Shown piece by piece: positions 1-11,884 of a stretch of 64,000 bases of DNA. Made by a program: the position numbers and the translations under genes. Location: the NCBI RefSeq assembly GCF_963662255.1, contig NW_026912160.1:248001-312000 (forward strand), in the 5' to 3' direction. This DNA is from Cinclus cinclus (taxonomy: Eukaryota > Chordata > Aves > Passeriformes > Cinclidae). The notes beneath the pieces are model-generated. The model saw nothing but the letters and a program-made list of their open reading frames with translations, searched no databases and was not told the origin of the DNA. Position 1 is the stretch's first letter. Each line of letters opens with the position of its first letter.

Positions 1-220
1 CTCTGTGGTGTCACAATGCATTCCAAGCCCTTTTAGGCCACTTGGTCTTACAATGAACCATTTGATTCTTGGCCTTCATGGTGTCATAATGGTTCCTTGC
101 TTCTATAGGTCCCAATGCTGTCACAGTTCATCCGTGGTCCTTTTGCACCCCCTGGTGTCAAAAGGGATTCTAAGATTGTTAGCCTGCCTTGGGTCACAAT
201 GGTTCCTTGCTTCTCTTAAC
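1..220 (+). repeat. Representative 220-bp monomer (subtype a)
   Basis: I use this unit as the phase reference; the next unit begins at 221 with the same segment. Subtype a is recognised by TTCCAAGCCC near base 21, GGTCTTACAATGAACC at 44-59, CTATAGGTCCC at 103-113 and CACAGTTCATCCGTGG at 123-138. Other subtypes in the left third are b (GATTTTTGGCC, TGTACCAGGTTTTAATTGGG), c (AATAGTTCCTTGTTTC plus CCGTGGTCC), d (TTTTACGCCCCCTGG plus ATCCTGGGATTATT), e (GACATAATAGATCC, GTAACAATCC), f (GAGTCTTGGTCTCTATTGTG) and g (CTTTTTATACCCCC, 221 bp). Exact copies of subtype a recur at 14,301 and 17,820, apart from occasional substitutions. Confidence 0.95.
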
Positions 221-226
221 CCCTGT
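7..226 (+). repeat. Six ~37-bp subrepeats making up one monomer
   Basis: Aligning on the TCACAATG core splits the unit into six related segments: S1 7-43, S2 44-79, S3 80-116, S4 117-153, S5 154-189 and S6 190-226 (37, 36, 37, 37, 36, 37 bp). Their cores read GGTGTCACAATG, GGTCTTACAATG, GGTGTCATAATG, GCTGTCACAGTT, GGTGTCAAAAGG and TGGGTCACAATG. Each then continues with a T/C-rich stretch and often TTTTAGGCC. The monomer therefore arose by amplification of a 36-37-bp ancestor to a hexamer, which then became the amplifying unit. S3 and S6 are the closest pair (TGGTTCCTTGCTTCT in both). Confidence 0.9.
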
Positions 227-1980
227 GGTGTCACAATGCATCCCATGCCCTTTTAGGCCACTTGATGTCACAATGAATCATTTGATTTTTGGCCTCCATG
301 GTGGCATAATTGTACCAGGTTTTAATTGGGCCCCATGCTTTCACAATTCATCCCTGGCCCTTTTAGGCCCATTGGTGTCACAAGGGACCATTAGATTGTT
401 AGCCTCCATTGGGTAACAATGGTTCCTTGCTTCTCTTAACCTCTGTGGTGTCACAATGCATTCCATGCCATTTTAGGCCACTTGATGTCACAATGAATCA
501 TTTGATTCTTGGCCTCCATGGTGTCATAATAGTTCCTTGTTTCTATTGGGGCCCATGCTGTCACAGTTCGTCCGTGGTCCTTTTGCACCCCCTGGTGTCA
601 AAAGGGATTCTAAGATTGTTCGCCTGCCTTGGGTCACAATGGTTCCTTGCTTCTCTTAACCCCTGTGGTGTCACAATGCATCCCATGCCCTTTTAGGCCA
701 CTTGATGTCACAATGAATCATTTGATTTTTGGCCTCCATGGTGGCATAATTGTACCAGGTTTTAATTGGGCCCCATGCTTTCACAATTCATCCCTGGCCC
801 TTTTAGGCCCATTGGTGTCACAAGGGACCATTAGATTGTTAGCCTCCATTGGGTCACAATGGTTCCTTGCTTCTCTTAACCTCTGTGGTGTCACAATGCA
901 TTCCATGCCATTTTAGGCCACTTGATGTCACAATGAATCATTTGATTCTTGGCCTCCATGGTGTCATAATGGTTCCTTGTTTCTATTGGGCCCCATGCTG
1001 TCACAATTCATCCCTGGCCCTTTTACGCCCCCTGGTGTCAAATGGGATCCTGGGATTATTAGCCTCCATTGGGTCACAATGGATCCTTGCTTCTCTTAAC
1101 CCCTGTGGTGTCACAATGCATCCCATGCCCTTTTAGGCCACTTGATGTCACAATGAATCATTTGATTTTTGGCCTCCATGGTGGCATAATTGTACCAGGT
1201 TTTAATTGGGCCCCATGCTTTCACAATTCATCCCTGGCCATTTTAGGCCCATTGGTGTCACAAGGGACCATTAGATTGTTAGCCTCCCTTGGGTCACAAT
1301 GATTCCTTGCTTCTCTTAGCCCCTGTGGTGTCACAATGCATTCCAAGCCCTTTTAGGCCACTTGATGTCACAATGAATCATTTGATTCTTGGCCTCCATG
1401 GTGTCATAATAGTTCCTTGTTTCTATTGGGCCCCATGCTGTCACAGTTCATCCGTGGTCCTTTTGCACCCCCTGGTGTCAAAAGGGATTCTAAGATTGTT
1501 AGCCTGCCTTGGGTCACAATGGATCCTTGCTTCTCTTAACCCCTGTGGTGTCACAATGCATCCCATGCCCTTTTAGGCCACTTGATGTCACAATGAATCA
1601 TTTGATTCTTGGCCTCCATGGTGACATAATAGATCCTTGCTTCTATTGGTCCCCGTGCTGTAACAATCCATCCCTGGCCATTTTAGGCCCCCTGGTGTCA
1701 CAAGGGATCATTAGATTGTTAGCCTGCATTGGGTCACAATGGTTCCTTGCTTCTCTTAGGCCCTGTGGTGTCACAATGCATCCCATGCCCTTTTAGGCCA
1801 CTTGGTGTTACAATGAATCATTTGAGTCTTGGTCTCTATTGTGTCATAATATTTCCATGTTTTTATTGTGCCCCATGCTTTCACAATTCATCCCTGGCCC
1901 TATTGCAACCCCTGGGGTCACAATGGATCATTAGATTGTTAGCCTGCATTGGGTCACAATGGTTCCTTGCTTCTCTTAAC

Positions 1981-3519
1981 CTCTGTGGTGTCACAATGCA
2001 TTCCAAGCCCTTTTAGGCCACTTGGTTCTACAATGAACCATTTGATTCTTGGCCTTCATGGTGTCATAATGGTTCCTTGCTTCTATAGGTCCCCATGCTG
2101 TCACAGTTCATCCGTGGTCCTTTTGCACCCCCTGGTGTCAAAAGGGATTCTAAGATTGTTAGCCTGCCTTGGGTCACAATGGTTCCTTGCTTCTCTTAAC
2201 CCCTGTGGTGTCACAATGCATCCCATGCCCTTTTAGGCCACTTGATGTCACAATGAATCATTTGATTTTTGGCCTCCATGGTGGCATAATTGTACCATGT
2301 TTTAATTGGGCCCCATGCTTTCACAATTCATCCCTGGCCGTTTTAGGCCCATTGGTGTCACAAGGGACCATTAGATTGTTAGCCTCCATTGGGTAACAAT
2401 GGTTCCTTGCTTCTCTTAACCTCTGTGGTGTCACAATGCATTCCATGCCATTTTAGGCCACTTGATGTCATAATGAATCATTTGATTCTTGGCCTCCATG
2501 GTGTCATAATAGTTCCTTGTTTCTATTGGGCCCCATGCTGTCACAGTTCATCCGTGGTCCTTTTGAACCCCCTGGTGTCAAAAGGGATTCTTAGATTGTT
2601 AGCCTGCCTTGGGTCACAAAGGATCCTTGCTTCTCTTAACCCCTGTGGTGTCACAATGCATCCCATGCCCTTTTAGGCCACTTGATGTCACAATGAATCA
2701 TTTCATTTTTTGGCCTCCATGGTGGCATAATTGTACCAGGTTTTAATTGGGCCCCATGCTTTCACAATTCATCCCTGGCCGTTTTAGGCCCATTGGTGTC
2801 ACAAGGGATCATTAGATTGTTAGCCTCCATTGGGTAACAATGGTTCCTTGCTTCTCTTAACCTCTGTGGTGTCACAATGCATTCCATGCCATTTTAGGCC
2901 ACTTGATGTCACAATGAATCATTTGATTCTTGGCCTCCATGGTGACATAATAGATCCTTGCTTCTATTGGTCCCCATGCTGTCACAATTCATCCCTGGCC
3001 CTTTTAGGCTCATTGGTGTCACAAGGGACCATTAGATTGTTAGCCTGCCTTGGGTCACAAAGGATCCTTGCTTCTCTTAACCCCTGTGGTGTCACAATGC
3101 ATCCCATGCCCTTTTAGGCCACTTGATGTCAATGAATCATTTGATTCTTGGCCTCCATGGTGACATAATAGATCCTTGCTTCTATTGGTCCCCGTGCTGT
3201 AACAATCCATCCCTGGCCATTTTAGGCCCCCTGGTGTCACAAGGGATCATTAGATTGTTAGCCTGCATTGGGTCACAATGGTTCCTTGCTTCTCTTAGGC
3301 CCTGTGGTGTCACAATGCATCCCATGCCCTTTTAGGCCACTTGGTGTTACAATGAATCATTTGAGTCTTGGTCTCTATTGTGTCATAATATTTCCATGTT
3401 TTTATTGTGCCCCATGCTTTCACAATTCATCCCTGGCCCTATTGCAACCCCTGGGGTCACAATGGATCATTAGATTGTTAGCCTGCATTGGGTCACAATG
3501 GTTCCTTGCTTCTCTTAAC
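1981..3519 (+). repeat. Family A HOR, seven-unit block of 1,539 bp
   Basis: Order a-b-c-b-e'-e-f. The length is 7 x 220 minus 1. The b unit at 2,641 has one extra T in TTTCATTTTTTGG, and the e unit at 3,082 lacks AC in GATGTCAATGAATC near 3,130. The same block with the same two indels is at 16,281-17,819, so both indels predate the block duplication. Confidence 0.85.
3128..3135. other. Two-base deletion marker (GATGTCAATG)
   Basis: AC is missing from the usual GATGTCACAATG. The same 218-bp unit variant recurs near 6,209, 12,593, 13,911 and 17,430, always in subtype e and never in the right two thirds. It is a useful phylogenetic marker of family A blocks. Confidence 0.8.
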
Positions 3520-5059
3520 CTCTGTGGTGTCACAATGCATTCCAAGCCCTTTTAGGCCACTTGGTCTTACAATGAACCATTTGATTCTTGGCCTTCATGG
3601 TGTCATAATGGTTCCTTGCTTCTATAGGTCCCAATGCTGTCACAGTTCATCCGTGGTCCTTTTGCACCCCCTGGTGTCAAAAGGGATTCTAAGATTGTTC
3701 GCCTGCCTTGGGTCACAATGGTTCCTTGCTTCTCTTAACCCCTGTGGTGTCACAATGCATCCCATGCCCTTTTAGGCCACTTGATGTCACAATGAATCAT
3801 TTGATTTTTGGCCTCCATGGTGGCATAATTGTACCAGGTTTTAATTGGGCCCCATGCTTTCACAATTCATCCCTGGCCCTTTTAGGCCCATTGGTGTCAC
3901 AAGGGACCATTAGATTGTTAGCCTCCATTGGGTCACAATGGTTCCTTGCTTCTCTTAACCTCTGTGGTGTCACAATGCATTCCATGCCATTTTAGGCCAC
4001 TTGATGTCACAATGAATCATTTGATTCTTGGCCTCCATGGTGTCATAATGGTTCCTTGTTTCTATTGGGCCCCATGCTGTCACAATTCATCCCTGGCCCT
4101 TTTACGCCCCCTGGTGTCAAATGGGATCCTGGGATTATTAGCCTCCATTGGGTCACAATGGATCCTTGCTTCTCTTAACCCCTGTGGTGTCACAATGCAT
4201 CCCATGCCCTTTTAGGCCACTTGATGTCACAATGAATCATTTCATTTTTGGCCTCCATGGTGGCATAATTGTACCAGGTTTTAATTGGGCCCCATGCTTT
4301 CACAATTCATCCCTGGCCCTTTTAGGCCCATTGGTGTCACAAGGGACCATTAGATTGTTAGCCTCCCTTGGGTCACAATGATTCCTTGCTTCTCTTAGCC
4401 CCTGTGGTGTCACAATGCATTCCATGCCATTTTAGGCCACTTGATGTCACAATGAATCATTTGATTCTTGGCCTCCATGGTGTCATAATAGTTCCTTGTT
4501 TCTATTGGGCCCCATGCTGTCACAGTTCATCCGTGGTCCTTTTGCACCCCCTGGTGTCAAAAGGGATTCTAAGATTGTTCGCCTGCCTTGGGTCACAATG
4601 GTTCCTTGCTTCTCTTAACCCCTGTGGTGTCACAATGCATCCCATGCCCTTTTAGGCCACTTGATGTCACAATGAATCATTTGATTCTTGGCCTCCATGG
4701 TGACATAATAGATCCTTGCTTCTATTGGTCCCCGTGCTGTAACAATCCATCCCTGGCCATTTTAGGCCCCCTGGTGTCACAAGGGATCATTAGATTGTTA
4801 GCCTGCATTGGGTCACAATGGTTCCTTGCTTCTCTTAGGCCCTGTGGTGTCACAATGCATCCCATGCCCTTTTAGGCCACTTGGTGTTACAATGAATCAT
4901 TTGAGTCTTGGTCTCTATTGTGTCATAATATTTCCATGTTTTTATTGTGCCCCATGCTTTCACAATTCATCCCTGGCCCTATTGCAACCCCTGGGGTCAC
5001 AATGGATCATTAGATTGTTAGCCTGCATTGGGTCACAATGGTTCCTTGCTTCTCTTAAC
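3520..5059 (+). repeat. Family A HOR, seven-unit block derived from a nine-unit block
   Basis: Order a/c hybrid-b-d-b-c-e-f. Compared with 17,820-19,799 it lacks exactly two units (440 bp). Its first unit starts as subtype a and ends as subtype c. From the second unit onward it aligns with 18,480-19,799 at a constant offset of 14,740 bases. Confidence 0.85.
3649..3700. other. Crossover junction of a 440-bp (two-unit) deletion
   Basis: Position 3,649 carries the subtype a base (A in CAGTTCATCC; subtype c has G), while 3,700 carries the subtype c base (C in GATTGTTCGCC; subtype a has A). The switch therefore lies between them. In the intact copy the two informative pairs lie at 17,949/18,000 (a unit) and 18,389/18,440 (c unit), exactly 440 bp apart. 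This is a homologous unequal exchange in register. Confidence 0.8.
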
Positions 5060-6598
5060 CTCTGTGGTGTCACAATGCATTCCAAGCCCTTTTAGGCCAC
5101 TTGGTCTTACAATGAACCATTTGATTCTTGGCCTTCATGGTGTCATAATGGTTCCTTGCTTCTATAGGTCCCAATGCTGTCACAGTTCATCCGTGGTCCT
5201 TTTGCACCCCCTGGTGTCAAAAGGGATTCTAAGATTGTTAGCCTGCCTTGGGTCACAATGGTTCCTTGCTTCTCTTAACCCCTGTGGTGTCACAATGCAT
5301 CCCATGCCCTTTTAGGCCACTTGATGTCACAATGAATCATTTGATTTTTGGCCTCCATGGTGGCATAATTGTACCAGGTTTTAATTGGGCCCCATGCTTT
5401 CACAATTCATCCCTGGCCCTTTTAGGCCCATTGGTGTCACAAGGGACCATTAGATTGTTAGCCTCCATTGGGTAACAATGGTTCCTTGCTTCTCTTAACC
5501 TCTGTGGTGTCACAATGCATTCCATGCCATTTTAGGCCACTTGATGTCATAATGAATCATTTGATTCTTGGCCTCCATGGTGTCATAATAGTTCCTTGTT
5601 TCTATTGGGCCCCATGCTGTCACAGTTCATCCGTGGTCCTTTTGAACCCCCTGGTGTCAAAAGGGATTCTAAGATTGTTAGCCTGACTTGGGTCACAAAG
5701 GATCCTTGCTTCTCTTAACCCCTGTGGTGTCACAATGCATCCCTTGCCCTTTTAGGCCACTTGATGTCACAATGAATCATTTCATTTTTTGGCCTCCATG
5801 GTGGCATAATTGTACCAGGTTTTAATTGGGCCCCATGCTTTCACAATTCATCCCTGGCCATTTTAGGCCCATTGGTGTCATAAGGGATCATTAGATTGTT
5901 AGCCTCCATTGGGTAACAATGGTTCCTTGCTTCTCTTAACCTCTGTGGTGTCACAATGCATTCCATGCCATTTTAGGCCACTTGATGTCACAATGAATCA
6001 TTTGATTCTTGGCCTCCATGGTGTCATAATGGTTCCTTGTTTCTATTGGGGCCCATGCTGTCACAATTCTTCCCTGGCCCTTTTACGCCCCCTGGTGTCA
6101 AATGGGATCCTGGGATTATTAGCCTCCATTGGGTCACAATGGATCCTTGCTTCTCTTAACCTCTGTGCTGTCACAATGCATCCCATGCCCTTTTAGGCCA
6201 CTTGATGTCAATGAATCATTTGATTCTTGGCCTCCATGGTGACATAATAGATCCTTGCTTCTATTGGTCCCCGTGCTGTAACAATCCATCCCTGGCCATT
6301 TTAGGCCCCCTGCTGTCACAAGGGATCATTAGATTGTTAGCCTGCATTGGGTCACAATGGTTCCTTGCTTCTCTTAGGCCCTGTGGTGTCACAATGCATC
6401 CCATGCCCTTTTAGGCCACTTGGTGTTACAATGAATCATTTGAGTCTTGGTGTCTATTGTGTCATAATATTTCCATGTTTTTATTGTGCCCCATGCTTTC
6501 ACAATTCATCCCTGGCCGTATTGCACCCCCTGGTGTCACAATGGATCATTAGATTGTTAGCCTGCCTTGGGTCACAAAGGATCCTTGCTTCTCTTAAC
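5060..6598 (+). repeat. Family A HOR, seven-unit block of 1,539 bp
   Basis: Order a-b-c-b-d-e-f. The +1 (TTTCATTTTTTGG near 5,785) and -2 (GATGTCAATGAATC near 6,209) indel markers are both present, as in 1,981-3,519. The f unit at 6,379 closes the block and is the last f unit before 11,885. Confidence 0.8.
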
Positions 6599-9022
6599 CC
6601 CTGTGGTGTCACAATGCATCCCATGCCCTTTTAGGCCACTTGATGTCACAATGAATCATTTGATTCTTGGCGTCCATGGTGGCATAATGGTTCCTTGCTT
6701 CTATTGGTCCCCGTGCTGTAACAATCCATCCCTGGCCATTTTAGGCCCCCTGGTGTCACAAGGGATCATTAGATTTTTAGCAAGCATTGGGTCACAATGG
6801 TTCCTTGCTTCTCTTAACCTCTGTGGTGTCACAATGCATCCCATGCCCTTTTAGGCCACTTGATGTCACAATGAATCATTTGATTCTTGGCCTCCATGGT
6901 GACATAAGAGATCCTTGCTTCTATTGGTCCCCGTGCTGTAACAATTCATCCCTGGCCCTTTTTATACCACCTGGTGCCACAAGGGACCATTAGATTGTTA
7001 GCCTCCATTGGGTAACAATGGTTCCTTGCTTCTCTTAACCTCTGTGGTGTCACAATGCATTCCAAGCCCTTTTATGCCACTTGGTCTTACAATGAACCAT
7101 TTGATTCTTGGCCTTCATGGTGTCATAATGGTTCCTTGTTTCTATTGGTCCACATGCTGTCACAATTCATCCCTGGCCCTTTTACGACCCCTGGTGTCAA
7201 ATGGGATCCTGGGATTATTAGCCTCCATTGGGTCACAATGGATCCTTGCTTCTCTGAACCCCTGTGGTGTCACAATGCATCCCATGCCCTTTTTTGGCCA
7301 CTTGATGTCACAATGAATCATTTGATTCTTGGCCTCCATGGTGGCATAATAGATCCTTGCTTCTATTGGTCCCCGTGCTGTAACAATCCATCCCTGGCCA
7401 TTTTAGGCCCCCTGGTGTCACAAGGGATCATTAGATTTTTAGCCTGCATTGGGTCACAATGGTTCCTTGCTTCTCTTAACCCCTGTGGTGTCACAATGCA
7501 TCCCATGCCCTTTTAGGCCACTTGATGTCACAATGAATCATTTCATTTTTGGCCTCCATGGTGGCATGATTGTACCAGGTTTTAATTGGGCCCCATGCTT
7601 TCAGAATTCATCCCTGGTCCTTTTAGGCCCATTGGTGTCACAAGGGACCATTAGATTGTTAGCCTCCATTGGGTAACACTGGTTCCTTGCTTCTCTTAAC
7701 CTCTGTGGTGTCACAATGCATTCCATGCCATTTTAGGCCACTTGATGTCACAATGAATCATTTGATTCTTGGCCTCCATGGTGGCATAATAGTTCCTTGT
7801 TTCTATTGGGCCCCATGCTGTCACAGTTCATCCGTGGTCCTTTTGAACCCCCTGGTGTCAAAAGGGATTCTAAGATTGTTAGCCTGACTTGGGTCACAAC
7901 GGATCCTTGCTTCCCGTAACCCCTGTGGTGTCACAATGCATCCCATGCCCTTTTAGGCCACTTGATGTCACAATGAATCATTTCATTTTTGGCCTCCATG
8001 GTGGCATAATTGTACCAGGTTTTAATTGGGCCCCATGCTTTCACAATCCATCCCTGGCCATTTTAGGCCCCCTGGTGTCACAAGGGATCATTAGATTGTT
8101 AGCCTCCATTGGGTAACAATGGTTCCTTGCTTCTCTTAACCTCTGTGGTGTCACAATGCATTCCAAGCCCTTTTATGCCACTTGGTCTTACAATGAACCA
8201 TTTGATTCTTGGCCTTCATGGTGTCATAATGGTTCCTTGTTTCTATTGGTCCACATGCTGTCACAATTCATCCCTGGCCCTTTTACGACCCCTGGTGTCA
8301 AATGGGATCCTGGGATTATTAGCCTCCATTGGGTCACAATGGATCCTTGCTTCTCTGAACCCCTGTGGTGTCACAATGCATCCCATGCCCTTTTTTGGCC
8401 ACTTGATGTCACAATGAATCATTTGATTCTTGGCCTCCATGGTGGCATAATAGATCCTTGCTTCTATTGGTCCCCGTGCTGTAACAATCCATCCCTGGCC
8501 ATTTTAGGCCCCCTGGTGTCACAAGGGATCATTAGATTTTTAGCCTGCATTGGGTCACAATGGTTCCTTGCTTCTCTTAACCCCTGTGGTGTCACAATGC
8601 ATCCCATGCCCTTTTAGGCCACTTGATGTCACAATGAATCATTTGATTCTTGGCGTCCATGGTGGCATAATAGATCCTTGCTTCTATTGGTCCCCGTGCT
8701 GTAACAATCCATCCCTGGCCATTTTAGGCCCCCTGGTGTCACAAGGGATCATTAGATTTTTAGCAAGCATTGGGTCACAATGGTTCCTTGCTTCACTTAA
8801 CCTCTGTGCTGTCACAATGCATCCCATGCCCTTTTAGGCTACTTGATGTCACAATGAATCATTTGATTCTTGGCCTCCATGGTGACATAATAGATCCTTG
8901 CTTCTATTGGTCCCCGTGCTGTAACAATTCATCCCTGGCCCTTTTTATACCCCCTGGTGCCACAAGGGATCATTAGATTGTTAGCCTGCTTTGGGTCACA
9001 ATGGTTCCTTGCTTCTCTTAAC
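6599..9022 (+). repeat. Mixed zone with e, g, b, c and a/d hybrid units
   Basis: The regular A order breaks down here and the first g units appear (6,819 and 8,802). Units at 7,040 and 8,141 are a/d hybrids sharing the private TTTTATGCCAC variant. Both are followed by an e unit with one extra base (CCCTTTTTTGGCC, six T at 7,290-7,295). About 6,986-7,550 recurs at about 8,087-8,651 (offset 1,101), which marks a recent local duplication. The one-base insertion merges two open frames into a 154-codon frame in both copies, but this has no other sign of being coding. Confidence 0.8.
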
Positions 9023-10712
9023 CCCTGTGGTGTCACAATGCATCCCATGCCCTTTTAGGCCACTTGATGTCACAATGAATCATTTGATTTTTGGCCTCCA
9101 TGGTGGCATAATTGTACCAGGTTTTAATTGGGCCCCATGCTTTCACAATTCATCCCTGGCCCTTTTAGGCCCATTGGTGTCACAAGGAACCATTAGATTG
9201 TTAGCCTCCATTGGGTAACAATGGTTCCTTGCTTCTCTTAACCTCTGTGGTGTCACAATGCATTCCATGCCATTTTAGGCCACTTGATGTCACAATGAAT
9301 CATTTGATTCTTGGCCTCCATGGTGTCATAATGGTTCCTTGTTTCTATTGGTCCCCATGCTGTCACAATTCATCCCTGGCCCTTTTACGCCCCCTGGTGC
9401 CAAATGGGATCCTGGGATTATTAGCCTCGATTGGGTCACAATGGATCCTTGCTTCTCTTAACCCCTGTGGTGTCACAATGCATCCCATGCCCTTTTAGGC
9501 CACTTGATGTCACAATGAATCATTTGATTCTTGGCCTCCATGGTGACATAATAGACCCTTGCTTCTATTGGTCCCCGTGATGTAACAATTCATCCCTGGC
9601 CCTTTTTATATCCCCTGGTGCCACAAGGGATCATTAGATTGTTAGCCTGCATTGGGTCACAATGGTTCCTTGCTTCTCTTAACCTCTGTGGTGTCACAAT
9701 GCATCCCATGCCCTTTTAGGCCACTTGATGTCACAATGAATCATTTGATTCTTGGCGTCCATGGTGGCATAATAGATCCTTGCTTCTATTGGTCCCCGTG
9801 CTGTAACAATCCATCCCTGGCCATTTTAGGCCCCCTGGTGTCACAAGGGATCATTAGATTGTTAGCCTCCATTGGGTCACAATGGAACCTTGCTTCTCTG
9901 AACCCCTGTGGTGTCACAATGCATCCCATGCCCTTTTAGGCCACTTGATGTCACAATGAATCATTTGATTCTTGGCCTCCATGGTGGCATGATAGATCCT
10001 TGCTTCTATTGGTCCCCGTGCTGTAACAATCCATCCCTGGCCATTTTAGGCCCCCTGGTGTCACAAGGGACCATTAGATTTTTAGCCTGCATTGGGTCAC
10101 AATGGTTCCTTGCTTCTCTTAACCCCTGTGGTGTCACAATGCATCCCATGCCCTTTTAGGCCACTTGATGTCACAATGAATCATTTGATTTTTGGCCTCC
10201 ATGGTGGCATAATTGTACCAGGTTTAAATTGGGCCCCATGCTTTCACAATTCATCCCTGGCCCTTTTAGGCCCATTGGTGTCACAAGGAACCATTAGATT
10301 GTTAGCCTCCATTGGGTAACAATGGTTCCTTGCTTCTCTTAACCTCTGTGGTGTCACAATGCATTCCATGCCCTTTTAGGCCACTTGATGTCACAATGAA
10401 TCATTTGATTCTTGGCCTCCATGGTGGCATAATGGTTCCATGCTTCTATTGGTCCCCGTGCTGTAACAATCCATCCCTGGCCATTTTAGGCCCCCTGGTG
10501 TCACAAGGGATCATTAGATTTTTAGCAAGCATTGGGTCACAATGGTTCCTTGCTTCTCTTAACCTCTGTGGTGTCACAATGCATCCCATGCCCTTTTAGG
10601 CCACTTGATGTCACAATGAATCATTTGATTCTTGGCCTCCATGGTGACATAATAGACCCTTGCTTCTATTGGTCCCTGTGCTGTAACAATTCATCCCTGG
10701 CCCTTTTTATAC
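6959..10712 (-). promoter_or_regulatory. First cluster of TATA-like g units
   Basis: Minus-strand TATAAAAAGG occurs at 6,959-6,966 and again near 8,942 and 10,704. A TATATAAAAAGG-like variant lies near 9,603. Each sits at the S4/S5 junction of a 221-bp unit. The change from the usual CCTAAAAGGG (minus strand) is one inserted base plus substitutions. None occur between 1 and 6,950 or between about 10,720 and 20,800. Confidence 0.45.
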
Positions 10713-11224
10713 CCCCTGGTGCCACAAGGGATCATTAGATTGTTAGCCTGCTTTGGGTCACAATGGTTCCTTGCTTCTCTTAACCTCTGTGGTGTCACAA
10801 TGCATTCCAAGCCCTTTTAGGCCACTTGGTCTAACAATGAACCATTTGATTCTTGGCCTTCATGGTGTCATAATGGTTCCTTGTTTCTATTGGTCCCCAT
10901 GCTGTCACAATTCATCCCTGGCCCTTTTACGCCCCCTGGTGTCAAATGGGATCCTGGGATTATTAGCCTCCATTGGGTCACAATGGATCCTTGCTTCTCT
11001 GAACCCCTGTGGTGTCACAATGCATCCCATGCCCTTTTAGGCCACTTGATGTCACAATGAATCATTTGATTCTTGGCCTCCATGGTGGCATAATAGATCC
11101 TTGCTTCTATTGGTCCCCATGCTGTAACAATCCATCCCTGGCCATTTTAGGCCCCCTGGTGTCACAAGGGACCATTAGATTTTTAGCCTGCATTGGGTCA
11201 CAATGGTTCCTTGCTTCTCTTAAC
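9023..11224 (+). repeat. Five-unit HOR of 1,101 bp, two full copies
   Basis: Subtype b units at 9,023, 10,124 and 11,225 are spaced exactly 1,101 bp apart. Each block includes one g-like unit of 221 bp (9,463 with TTTTTATATCCCC, 10,564 with TTTTTATACCCCC), which explains the extra base. Other positions alternate between d and e subtypes, so the copies are not identical. Confidence 0.75.
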
Positions 11225-11884
11225 CCCTGTGGTGTCACAATGCATCCCATGCCCTTTTAGGCCACTTGATGTCACAATGAATCATTTCATTTTTGGCCTC
11301 CATGGTGGCATAATTGTACCAGGTTTTAATTGGGCCCCATGCTTTCACAATTCATCCCTGGCCCTTTTAGGCCCATTGGTGTCACAAGGGACCATTAGAT
11401 TGTTAGCCTCCATTGGGTAACAATGGTTCCTTGCTTCTCTTAACCTCTGTGGTGTCACAATGCATTCCATGCCATTTTAGGCCACTTGATGTCACAATGA
11501 ATCATTTGATTCTTGGCCTCCATGGTGTCATAATGGTTCCTTGTTTCTATTGGGCCCCATGCTGTCACAATTCATCCCTGGCCCTTTTACGCCCCCTGGT
11601 GTCAAATGGGATCCTGGGATTATTAGCCTCCATTGGGTCACAATGGATCCTTGCTTCTCTTAACCCCTGTGGTGTCACAATGCATCCCATGCCCTTTTAG
11701 GCCACTTGATGTCACAATGAAGCATTTGATTCTGGGCCTCCATGGTGACATAATAGATCCTTGCTTCTATTGGTCCCCGTGCTGTAACAATCCATCCCTG
11801 GCCATTTTAGGCCCCCTGGTGTCACAAGGGATCATTAGATTGTTAGCCTGCATTGGGTCACAATGGTTCCTTGGTTCTCTTAGC
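11225..11884 (+). repeat. Three linking units (b-d-e)
   Basis: Units at 11,225 (b), 11,445 (d) and 11,665 (e) lead from the 1,101-bp periodicity back to blocks that carry f units. No non-repeat sequence marks the change. Confidence 0.75.

Larger units (their letters stand above)
1..1980 (+). repeat. Family A HOR, nine-unit block (copy 1)
   Basis: Nine consecutive 220-bp units in the order a-b-c-b-d-b-c-e-f. The closing f unit (1,761-1,980) is the most distinctive, with GAGTCTTGGTCTCTATTGTG and TTTTTATTGTGCCCC. The same nine-unit order recurs at 14,301-16,280 and 17,820-19,799. The extra b-c pair compared with the seven-unit blocks suggests gain or loss of two units by unequal exchange. Confidence 0.85.
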
